A stretch of 64,000 nucleotides of DNA, taken from the NCBI GenBank assembly GCA_032718475.1, contig JAUCBJ010000434.1, positions 1 to 64,000 of the forward strand, read 5' to 3'. This document shows, in pieces, positions 55,091 through 64,000 of the stretch. Position numbers and translations under genes: made by a program. The notes beneath the pieces are model-generated. The model saw nothing but the letters and a program-made list of their open reading frames with translations. It did not search any database and was not told the origin of the DNA. The DNA is from Nemertoderma westbladi. Its lineage: Eukaryota > Xenacoelomorpha > Nemertodermatida > Nemertodermatidae. Within the stretch, counting starts at the first letter, position 1. The number at the start of each line of letters is the position of its first letter.

Positions 55091-55970
55091 ATATTTTAGT
55101 ATATTAGTAACAATGTATAACATGTTGAAAAAATCCTTGGGATATGTCTCCACGACTGACTCTTATTCTAAAATACAAATAATCTCCTAATTATCCATTC
55201 TCAGGAATAAAATTACGCTTCTAACAAAACAAGTAATTTTTTAAAGCATTTTTATTGTACAAGATTCATAAATATGCCTGCATCATTAAAGGTTTAATTA
55301 AAACCAAGTTGTAGCTTGGTGTGTTGGTACCATGTGGTATTTAATTCTCCCTAAACCTTTATTTTTAGATAAATATTCAAGAATATTTGGGTAACTGCTG
55401 CATGACAAACTTGTCAGACAATACATAAATTACAATGTATAATTCCCACACTATTAAATTTGTTTTTTTTCCTTGAATTGTCCCTTAATTTATAGTAATT
55501 TTGAATTGTTTTAGTAATAATGTAATTATTTCTAGCCGTATTGTATTAGACCCTATTGTAATCACTAGACGGATCCTATAGCATGTCTAATTAATTAACA
55601 GAGGACACCTTCGGGGATACTGTAGTAGGCCCTATGCCTAGAATAATAATTTTGGTCTATAATTCTGTGCTGACGGATTTATTTTGTTATGTTATTAATT
55701 TCAGCCATGTGATGATTTAACTTTGTAGTTTAGCCTACCGGCACTGTAGGTAGATATCTGTATAGTGTATTTATTGAATAGGCTTAATGGTGGAAGATTG
55801 CAATCCATCCGGTATACAGGATGTACCGTATATTAATTACACTACTGTAGGTTCTGGTATATGCCGGCCTTATTCCGGCTAGCCATTGTGATATTGGGGT
55901 CTGTAGGTTGTTGAATGAAAAATCTAGTCTTTATATTAAAATAAATACAATAAATGGTATCGTATAAAAT
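55091..55970. other. Non-coding region upstream of receptor 3
   Basis: AT-rich, no coding domain. It presumably includes the promoter of the third receptor gene, but no element is identified with confidence. Confidence 0.4.
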
Positions 55971-55976
55971 TGGTAT

Positions 55977-56078
55977 CCGGACAATTGCGATCCGGACAAT
56001 TGTAACCCGGACAATTGCGACACATGATTTTAGAAAAATTTGTTGGGTCTCAATTGTCCGGGTCGCAATTGTCCTAAC
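55977..56078. repeat. Cluster of ccggacaattg motifs in both orientations
   Basis: Three copies of ccggacaattg(c/t) on plus are followed by two inverted copies (caattgtcc) near 56050-56075, forming an interrupted inverted repeat just upstream of receptor 3. It may be a small MITE or a regulatory cluster. Confidence 0.7.
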
Positions 56079-56138
56079 TTCGGTACAAATGTGCTGTGTA
56101 GCGAGCATCCTTTGAAACTGAAACTCTTCTGTCGAATA

Positions 56139-57284
56139 ATGTATAATTTATGGCTAAATGTTTATTCTATGTCGGTGATATTATTAATAGTCATTGTATC
56201 ATCTGATTCTCCCAATAACATGAAATATCTCACAGATAAAGTGGCCAGCCCTGATTATAACAAACTTATAAGACCAGATGTAGAAGGGCCACCGATGTTA
56301 GTTAATATTAGTGTTGGCATATATTCCATAGAGAGTATCGACATATCCAAACAATCATACGAAATAGACTTATTCTTGAGAATGGAATGGATTGATAGTC
56401 GCCTCTCTTACAATCTTACCAACAAGCGAACTAGCATGATTTTCAGTGGAGCTTTTTCCGATGTCATATGGAAACCTGACTTATATTTTATCAACACTGT
56501 TGAGATGGAGGTCTTTAAGGAGCCAATGGCCAATATATTTGTATCAGTAAGTTCTATCGGCTCCATTTACCATTCACAACGAATAAAGGCGAGGTGTAAA
56601 TGCAATGTTGATTTTAAGTTTTACCCTATGGACACGCAAATGTGTCCCTTGATAATTGAAAGTTATTCATATCCTAATACTGAAGTGATTTATCAATTTA
56701 ACGAAACAAATTCTGTTCAAATATATAGTGAAGAAAGTGGTCTACTCATGAGCGAACATCAAAGCTTAACCATGGCAGATATCAGCTGGAAAACCACATC
56801 TACTACTTACCCCACGGGATATTTCTCTACACTTTCCATTATGATTCCATTCAGGCGTTTGTCATCAGCTTACATTGTAACAGTGTACTTCCCTTTCAAC
56901 CTGGTCATTATAATTTCATGGGTTCAATTTTGGGTTGATCCGAAATCTGTGCCTGCCCGTTCTTCGCTGGCAATTATAACAATACTTACACTAACAACTG
57001 TTGTTTTCAATACATACTCGCGCATGCCATCCGTATCCTATATACGATATATTGATATCACATTCGCATTGGGCTATGCTTACCTGTTTTGCACAGTGGT
57101 AGAATTTACTTTAGTATGTTATTTCAGCACTATTAAGAAGAAACAACTTCCTAACAATAAGTCAACTGACACTGCTGTTGATATTTCTTACAAGATTGAC
57201 AAGTGGTCACGGATTTTGTTTCCATTTGTTTACATTGTTATAGTTTGCTTTAGCTTCACTCTGTATTATGTCCTTATTAAATGA
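56139..57284 (+). CDS. Cys-loop ligand-gated ion channel (GABA-A/glycine receptor-like), receptor 3
   Basis: A 381-residue single-exon protein from the ATG at 56139; the frame is open further upstream but has no better ATG, and this start gives a hydrophobic signal peptide of the same length as in the paralogues. It has the ligand domain with WKPDLYF, a Cys-loop CNVDFKFYPMDTQMC and an extra cysteine two residues before it. Four membrane segments follow. M2 starts VPARSSLAIITILTLTTVV, so the anion-type PAR signature is kept. The M3-M4 loop is again short (about 35 residues, KKKQLPNNKSTDTAV). It is clearly more diverged from receptors 1 and 2 than they are from each other, so it is the older paralogue. 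Confidence 0.88.
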   Translation: MYNLWLNVYSMSVILLIVIVSSDSPNNMKYLTDKVASPDYNKLIRPDVEGPPMLVNISVGIYSIESIDISKQSYEIDLFLRMEWIDSRLSYNLTNKRTSMIFSGAFSDVIWKPDLYFINTVEMEVFKEPMANIFVSVSSIGSIYHSQRIKARCKCNVDFKFYPMDTQMCPLIIESYSYPNTEVIYQFNETNSVQIYSEESGLLMSEHQSLTMADISWKTTSTTYPTGYFSTLSIMIPFRRLSSAYIVTVYFPFNLVIIISWVQFWVDPKSVPARSSLAIITILTLTTVVFNTYSRMPSVSYIRYIDITFALGYAYLFCTVVEFTLVCYFSTIKKKQLPNNKSTDTAVDISYKIDKWSRILFPFVYIVIVCFSFTLYYVLIK

Positions 57285-57451
57285 GGAAAGTCAGTGAGGC
57301 TTATCAACCAGAACCTGGAACTGAAAATATGGTGGTGGAACAGCTGCTATATATAAATAATAATATAAATATATAAATATATATGGCTTTTGTCATTTTC
57401 AACATTAGTTTGGAATGGAGTGGCGCCCATTTCGACTAAAAACAAATGTTT

Positions 57452-58385
57452 GCCACGACTAAATAATAGTCCCAGTGTGGCTCACTCATATGCCACGACG
57501 ATAGTGCCAGTGTGGCTCACTCACATGACACGACTATAGTCCCAGTGTGGCTCACTCATATGCCACGACGATAGTGCCAGTGTGGCTCACTCACATGACA
57601 CGACTATAGTCCCAGTGTGGCTCACTCATATACCACGACTATAGACCCTGTGTCGCTCACTCACATGACACGACTATAGTCCCAGTGTGGCTCACTCATA
57701 TACCACGACTATAGACCCTGTGTGGCTCACTCATATGCCACGACTATAGTCCCAGTGTGGCTCACTCATATGCCACGACTATAGTCCCAGTGTGGCTCAC
57801 TCACATGACACGATTATAGTCCCAGTATGGCTCACTCACATGACACGACTATAGACCCTGTGTGGCTCACTCATATGCCACGACTATAGTCCCAGTGTGG
57901 TGTGGCTCACTCATATGCCACGACTATAGTCCCAGTGTGGCTCACTCATATACCACGACTATAGACCCTGTGTGGCTCACTCATATGCCACGACGATAGT
58001 ACCAGTGTGGCTCACTCATATGCCACAACTATAGTCCCAGTGTGGCTCACTCACATGACACGACTATAGTCCCAGTGGGGGTCACTCACATGACACGACT
58101 ATAGTCCCAGTGTGGCTCACTCATATGCCCCAACTATAGTCCCAGTGTGGCTCATTGATATGCCACGAAGATAGACCCAGGGAGGGGGCTTGCTCATCAG
58201 CCACGACGATAGTCCCAGTGTGGCTTGCTTATATGCCACGACGATAGTCCCAGTGTGGCTCGCTTGTATGCCACGACGATAGTCCCAGTGTGGCTTGCTC
58301 ATATGCCACGACGATAGTCCCAGTGTGGCTTGCTTGTATGCCACGACGATAGTCCCAGTGTGGCTCGCTTGTATGCCACTACTAT
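57452..58385. repeat. 35-bp minisatellite array
   Basis: About 27 copies of a 35-bp unit, ccacgactatagtcccagt plus gtggctcactcatatg, with variants (acgatagt, gaccctgtg, ttgcttgtatg). It begins soon after receptor 3 and ends just before the Penelope-like element. The long minus-strand open frame over the right part is repeat translation. Confidence 0.92.
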
Positions 58386-58514
58386 TATATGAAGCGAGTT
58401 TGAAAGATGTCGTTCGCGGCGAATACATATTAAAATCAAGTTATATTGGTATACGTTAGTATATGTTAACCTCCTACCGCGTCATTAAACGGGCTATTAA
58501 CACCTCACTGTACA

Positions 58515-59602
58515 GTGTACACGCCATATTACTTCAGGACCTTAGTAGACGACAGCCTTGGAATATTTAACTTCTGGATGACGGACGCAGAATTGAACAA
58601 TGTAGAAACCGCTTTCAATACAGCTTGTAGCCACCTGTATGGCTGCAATGCTATACAATTTACATTTAATTCATCACGAAAATCGATCAATTACTTAGAC
58701 ATTACTATCCATATCCAAGCCAAAGGGCGTGACATTTCCACTCACCTATACCGAAAACCTATGTATAACAAACTCCCGATAGCATACGCCAGCTTCCACC
58801 ATAAACCGGCCCTTCTGGCTATTGTGAAATCCGAAGTACTTCGAATTCGGCGTTTGTCTGACTCGCATTCAGTTTTTAGGATCTACAGGCACCAATACTT
58901 GGACAAATGTAAATTGCGTGGCTACCCCCTTAACTGCCTTCTAACTATGTACGCTTGGGACCCATCACCAGCCCTCCCGCCAATAAAACGGCATAAAATA
59001 GTACCTGCGCCACCTAGCAAACAAATCGTGTATTTACCAACCACGCCACAATTCCTCCCCACACTCAACGCGGTTACCAGTAGGCATAACAAACGCCTTC
59101 ACGCCCACGGGCTTTCGATAAAACTGTACCACGTAACGAACCTAGTTTGGGTAAATTACTTATACGCAAACGAGAACCAACCCTAGCACTTGGCAACCAC
59201 CCGTGTTGTCAATCTCGGTGTCTAACATGCCCAGTGATTAACGGCCTCTCACACACACCATGGGGAGACCGTATTCGAGGCCGGTTCAACTGTAAGTCCC
59301 ATAATGTTTTATATATAATAACGTGTAATGAACACCCGACCCAGCACTACCTCGGCCAATCTGAGCAGCACCTCCACAAACGACTCAACAAGCACCGGGA
59401 GAATATCCAAGAATATCGGAAGTCCCTATCTGCCCCTCCTAACCCTAACAAACCGAACGTGGTGACCAGCAACCCAGAAGTCATCCTTCTGGAACACTTC
59501 GCCCAGTGTCGGAAATATACTGTTACGTGCGTACAGCAATTTTGTTCGCGCTTTCAGACCTTTGGCAGTTTAACCCGCCAAATTAGGATGTCTGTTAGAT
59601 AA
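58515..59602 (+). pseudogene. 5'-truncated Penelope-like retroelement (RT end plus GIY-YIG nuclease)
   Basis: The first frame (58515-59186) starts inside the RT, at YFRTLVDDSLGIFNFW (catalytic DD). IQFTFNSSRKSINYLDITI and the thumb follow, then STHLYRKPMYNKLP. The second frame (59147-59602) carries the zinc-like CCQSRCLTCP and the GIY-YIG nuclease VLYIITCNEHPTQHYLGQSE with LHKRLNKHREN. RT plus GIY-YIG on one element is the hallmark of Penelope-like elements. The RT N-terminus is missing, and the two frames overlap in different registers, so this copy is dead. The usual tail motif (E...I, P.LN) at the C-terminus is not present before the stop. Confidence 0.8.
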
Positions 59603-59615
59603 TAAATCACTTTAG

Positions 59616-59654
59616 CCGATGACAAATATTTGATTCACTACACTAGTCGAAACC
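59616..59654 (+). ncRNA. Hammerhead-ribozyme-like relic downstream of the Penelope element
   Basis: CCGATGA (core CUGANGA with one mismatch) is followed 25 bases later by CGAAAC. Only a short gac/gtc pairing would close stem II. Hammerhead motifs are known in Penelope-like elements, which gives the context, but the fold here is weak. Confidence 0.25.
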
Positions 59655-59659
59655 AATCT

Positions 59660-62600
59660 GTGCGCGATCATTCACCCGCTGGATAATTCCCGGGAGATTG
59701 GGTTCGACGGCTTAATTTTATTGCTATGTAAGCTTAATGTATTATTCGACTGACAGTATTATATAATCTCTGACAATATTATTCACCTTCGGGAATATTA
59801 ACAGTTCCTTTAGGACGTGGCGCTTTATTTATATAAACAGAGTTATGACTTAAACTACTCACAACGATATGGCTTAATTATAATTCACATATATGGCGCA
59901 TTCTTTAGGAAATGCTTCGTTATCAGTATCACTCGCACACAATGCTGCACAATACTGCACACTGATCTGCCGATCTTCACTGATTTTAGTTACATATAAA
60001 AGGAACACGGACTGACTCATGTAGGGGCTATCAAATAACATTAGATTCACTTCAAACCACTTTAACATAAGTCACAATCGTTATGTATAACCTTTCTCTC
60101 TTACCTTCAGTATATCAAGAATATTGGGTTTTCGGGGTTATTTATCGTTATTCCAAATATAATAATTCATCAACCAAATTATGAAGTACAGACAGCAAAT
60201 AGCAGTATAACAATATAAAGTATGCACAGTGTTACACAGTATGCAGTGTATGCAGTACTGCAGTATGCATTGATTGCATTGAGTTAGGTTAGTCAAGATA
60301 ACGGATATATGTCCTTATGATTAAGCCTACTAGTGTACGGCTAAAACAGTAAAGCACAAAATACTTCCAAGCCGTTCTTTCTTTGGCTCAGGACTGAATG
60401 TAAACACTGCACATAGGCATTGCGTCATTTCTCGGAAATTTTCTGTACAAGGAGCCACAAAAACGCTCTAATTGGCTGACTGAACTGAGAGACGCCGTAG
60501 AACAAAGGAAATCAACACGTATGAATGTCAGCTGTTAACCGTAGTCATAGTAACTACTGTTCAAGAGTAGCTATCACCCCTTTGCGTCACGAATTGCCAT
60601 AGAATCATAAAATATGCCTTTCACAGTACACATACGGAGGAAATAGGTCTTAGATCCTCTAAAAACACCGATACAGCAATAATACGGTCTCTTACACTTA
60701 TTAAATCAACTACAGAGTATTTTAATGTAAAAGATAATAAAAATAACGGGGCAATTCAGCAAAGGCTTTTACACCGCTCCCAGAAAATGGGATTTTCAGT
60801 CTATAAAATATAAAAATCACAGTTTCTAAAACCTAAAGATACTCTAAACAGTTAGTCTTTCTTGCGCGGACGGCGTTTACGCAGTTTTTTAAAGCTAGCA
60901 AGAGTCCTTTTCTCTTTGGGGGGGAACCACTTTACTAGGAGGGCCATAACTCCTGGGTGAAGGGTGCAATATGATTGCATTAGAAGGTTTGGGTTTACTG
61001 TCGGTGTCTCGTCCATTTCGATATGCTTCTCCTCGAGCTGATTTTCCTCCGCTTGTCATGGGATATGTTCGTCCAAAACTCTCGCAGAGAATAGGGTTTT
61101 CTAAGCTTGATATCTTCTTAGAGATTCGAGATTTCCCAATCGAACCGAGATAAGGCCAATTCGTTTATCGATTGGACTTACTGTTATAACTTACGTTTAT
61201 CTGAACAAACGCATGTTTCCTTTTTGATCTTTATAGAATCACGTTTAACTCGTTTCGTACAAAGCTCTCCTTCACCTTGATGAAGGGTTGTATCGCGTTA
61301 AACGGGGACGACCATACGGTAGGATAGTGATATTAGGTGTCCGCATCACAATCCGGCTAGGTAAGATGGGCGGCTAGCTAGAAATCACTGTCGGAGTGTT
61401 ACCGATTAATTGTTAGGGTAGCACTAGATCTTTGAACAGTGAATACAGTCCACGAGGATCCGCGACACCACCAGGATCGCAGGTCTGAGGTCCAACTAAG
61501 GAATGAGGAGGTTTGACCGAGTATTCCGGGACTCTGATCGTAGGTTTACTCCAGGATCGTTCGAGCCGAGTGAGCATAGGTGGTACGTCAAACAAGTTTC
61601 GCTCGAAACTCCAGTAAATATGACGAGCACAACTGTGTTTAACACAACGTTTCCGTGGATGTTTATGTCTTTCCGTTTATTGGCTGGATCTAGGGCATTT
61701 ATCGTAATAATACCAAAGACGCACGTCTGGTAGGGGTAACGCGGATGATATTTATTTGTTGTTACAATGCTTCTATCAAGAATTCCAAATATATGTTGGA
61801 GTTACCGCGTTTATTTGTTTCTTTAATGTCTTTTCTTTCGAGCCAATTTCGAATAGAATTTTCGCATTCGAATTTCAGTTTATGGTTCCGACTCCGCTGG
61901 GCAGGATATATAGTCGACATAGTCCGTATTGTGTAAATTGATAGAATGACCAGTAGTTAAGAAGCCCATATACGTACCATTACGCTGCGTATATGTCGCC
62001 GCGTATTAAGCTATCAACAAACGCCCGTAAAAGTAGAGTACATCGCTCCCCGATACCAAGACCATCCTCCATCAACTCCGTCATCTCTGCTATATATGAG
62101 TTTATCCACATTATAAGGAGTTTATATCTAGGCGAGCGGGCGTCGCTGCCTACCCCAATCAACCCCCGGACAGGACGAGATCCTCAGCGCCGCTGTGTCG
62201 TCGCCGCCGTACTTTCGCCAACGACGTAGCCGCACAACGACAACGACAACCGGCACAAGTCACTCGACTGTCCGTCCCAAAGGCTTAGATGTACTTCAGG
62301 TATTCCTTGGAGAGTTAGGTTACTTTACGATTGCGACTGGCTACTGTAAACACACCTTAGCAGTAACATTCACCTATAAACTCACAAATACCACACACAC
62401 AACTTGTCACAAATTACACACATTCGGGCCATTTGTCCGTTAGTCAATGCCTTCCAGAATGTCACTGTATTATTATGTATCCTTGGATACTAGTAGTGCG
62501 CTATTTATTCCCTATGCTATTCAATGGTACAAGCTTTCTATTGTTCTTTTAACTCAATTCTAATTCTAGCGTGGTTGTTGCTATGGTGACATTATGCAAA

Positions 62601-63736
62601 GCTAGCGGTAGAATTAGAGTAATTCCAATGCATACAGATCTGGGATGTTATTTAATAGTATTCTTTAATAGTCAATGTTCTGTTTTATACATGACTTTAT
62701 GAATTTTATCGGCTATTGACTATGTTTGGGAGACTTTCACACTCTCATACGCATGATAAGATAAATCTCCGCTCCCTTGATCTATTAATTAATGGAATTT
62801 TGGGAACTTTATAAATTGCGTAAAATGGCAATTTATTAAATTCATTAAAAGGCATGAATTTAAATTTATTCCCTGAAATTTTATTATTTGATAATTAAAT
62901 GGACATATTTTGATTCTAGAACATGTCTAGGGACACAAGATCCTTAATTCTATGACAATTGTCTTTTTTAAGAATATCGGTAAATGCTACGATATCTTAA
63001 TTGACTAGAATTGTTGAAGGATCTGAATTTTACAGATTTTGATTTATTAGATTTGCAAATATTAAATAATTAATATTTGAGATGGGCACCGATTTATTCC
63101 AGAACTTGTCTGGGGACGTTAACCACTGATTCTAGAATTTGTCTTTCAAGTATATCGGTGGGTGCCGCGATATCTTAATCGACTAGAATTACAGAAGGTC
63201 AAAGGGTTTAACAGATTTATTCTGCGTTATACGCTACTGTTAAAGGGACATCACGCTACTATATGTATTATTTAATATACGGTATGAGAGCAATATCGCA
63301 CGAAGCAATGTCAGTGTGAAGAGGCAAGTCGTTTCCAAGGTCTACCCAGAGCTTGGTTTAGCCGAGACACGAGGATCTGAACTTTGCATTCCTAATACTC
63401 TGCCTACCAATAATACTTAAATATAGTAGTGGCTTTATTGTACTTTTAATAAGTACGAACATTTCATCTTACTGTAGTTACGTATTTATAATATAATACG
63501 GACAGTAAGGAAAGAGAAAAATAATTATTTCTTCGCCGTCTCACTAAATATAATATAAGGAATTACGTACGTAATAAACACGAATATATTGCACTATTCT
63601 ACAAAATAATCGCTAAATAATATTCTACTAAATTAAATAAAACGATTATAATAAAATTACATAGTAATACATACATAAATATAAAAATAATAAAATAATA
63701 TAAAATAATAGAGTCACACGCCCACTCCGAACGATA
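59660..63736. other. Region without recognised gene; probably includes the end of a second LTR element
   Basis: No protein domain is seen in 4 kb. The part 60900-62300 is richer in GC and CpG than its surroundings. On the minus strand a TATA-like ctatatatcctgcc occurs near 61900. Because the pol end of a BEL/Pao element running leftward lies at 63737-64000, its 3' UTR and 3' LTR are expected here, but I could not find the LTR limits. 62880-63220 contains two diverged copies of a unit of about 150 bases (tatcggt..., gatatcttaatygactagaatt). Confidence 0.4.
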
Positions 63737-64000
63737 TTAAGTTGGGGAGTCCCTAGATGTCGGTTGGATTAGAGAAGTGGTCGTGGGAAGAGTTTCTTGC
63801 CTTCCATAGTTTCCGGAGAGTTCTCTGTCTCTTTCCAGTAAACATAAACGTCCCACTGGGCGATTGAGCTGTTGAGTCTCAAAGACTATCCCTGGTTTCT
63901 TAAAGTTCCGCCGCATGACGACGAGCTCTACTGATCGCACCAAACCATCGCTCGAGATATAAGTCTCGATGATACGTCCTGTTTGCCATCGCTTACGTGG
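63737..64000 (-). CDS. C-terminus of a second BEL/Pao pol (partial, cut by window edge)
   Basis: The minus-strand frame reads from the edge as RWQTGRIIETYISSDGLVRS, then VEL, with RPVGRLCLLERD near the end and a stop at 63737. 'W..griie.y...DG.VRSVel...' followed by 'RPv..lclLe' is the DUF5641-like ending found after the integrase in BEL/Pao polyproteins. The first element in this window has the same block (WRLARVVGTY, RSVEVRIGG). The sequence is clearly different from it, so this is another family. The rest lies beyond the window. Confidence 0.7.
   Translation of the reverse strand, partial: PRKRWQTGRIIETYISSDGLVRSVELVVMRRNFKKPGIVFETQQLNRPVGRLCLLERDRELSGNYGRQETLPTTTSLIQPTSRDSPT

Noticed and set aside
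58117-58428. 103-residue minus-strand repetitive frame
   Set aside because: It is translation of the 35-bp minisatellite and has no independent support.
1-64000. CRISPR array or bacterial operon
   Set aside because: The direct repeats have no unique spacers of constant size, and gene content is eukaryotic throughout.

Overview
This window looks like animal (metazoan) nuclear DNA, probably from an invertebrate. The background is AT-rich, no bacterial operon structure is seen, and the few host genes are animal neurotransmitter-type receptors. They sit in a dense field of eukaryotic transposons: BEL/Pao, several LINE families, Penelope-like, Merlin, a piggyBac-like element and tRNA-derived SINEs. 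I cannot assign a phylum.

Host genes: three plus-strand, single-exon pentameric ligand-gated ion channel genes (7346-8509, 42375-43556, 56139-57284). They resemble GABA-A/glycine-type chloride channels, with a signal peptide, a C-X13-C Cys-loop, four membrane segments and an unusually short M3-M4 loop. The first two are close paralogues with a ligand-domain block that is much more alike than its flanks, which suggests gene conversion. The only other host-like coding trace is a broken histone H3 C-terminal fragment near 14.9 kb.

Layout: 1-7.3 kb is mostly non-coding, with LINE/SINE debris and a 21-bp minisatellite. 7.3-8.5 kb is receptor 1. 8.8-11.1 kb is a dead LINE flanked by a 53-bp direct repeat. 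11.8-16.7 kb holds CR1/L2-like LINE fragments, a histone H3 relic, SINEs and a large hairpin repeat. 18-20.1 kb is tandem repeats with an embedded Merlin DNA transposon. 22084-36064 is a complete 14-kb minus-strand BEL/Pao LTR retrotransposon. 37-42.1 kb holds LINE tails, tandem repeats and an inverted-repeat element with a LINE in one arm. 42.4-43.6 kb is receptor 2. 44.1-47.9 kb is a nearly full-length LINE. 48.7-50.2 kb is a piggyBac-like non-autonomous element. 51-54.7 kb holds Penelope-related inverted repeats and LINE tails. 56.1-57.3 kb is receptor 3. 57.4-59.6 kb is a 35-bp minisatellite followed by a broken Penelope-like element. At the right edge is the end of a second BEL/Pao pol.

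The most unusual item is the 14-kb BEL/Pao element. Its LTRs are nearly identical (two differences seen in 537 bp) and it is flanked by the 5-bp duplication CAAAC. Besides an ordinary gag-protease-RT-RNaseH-integrase polyprotein, it carries about 1000 codons of extra upstream coding sequence, split into frames that change at G-rich runs. Downstream of pol it has a separate ATG-started 849-codon ORF. I read that ORF as a candidate DEDD-type 3'-5' exonuclease-like domain followed by three CCHC zinc knuckles. A 15-copy 36-bp tandem repeat separates it from pol.
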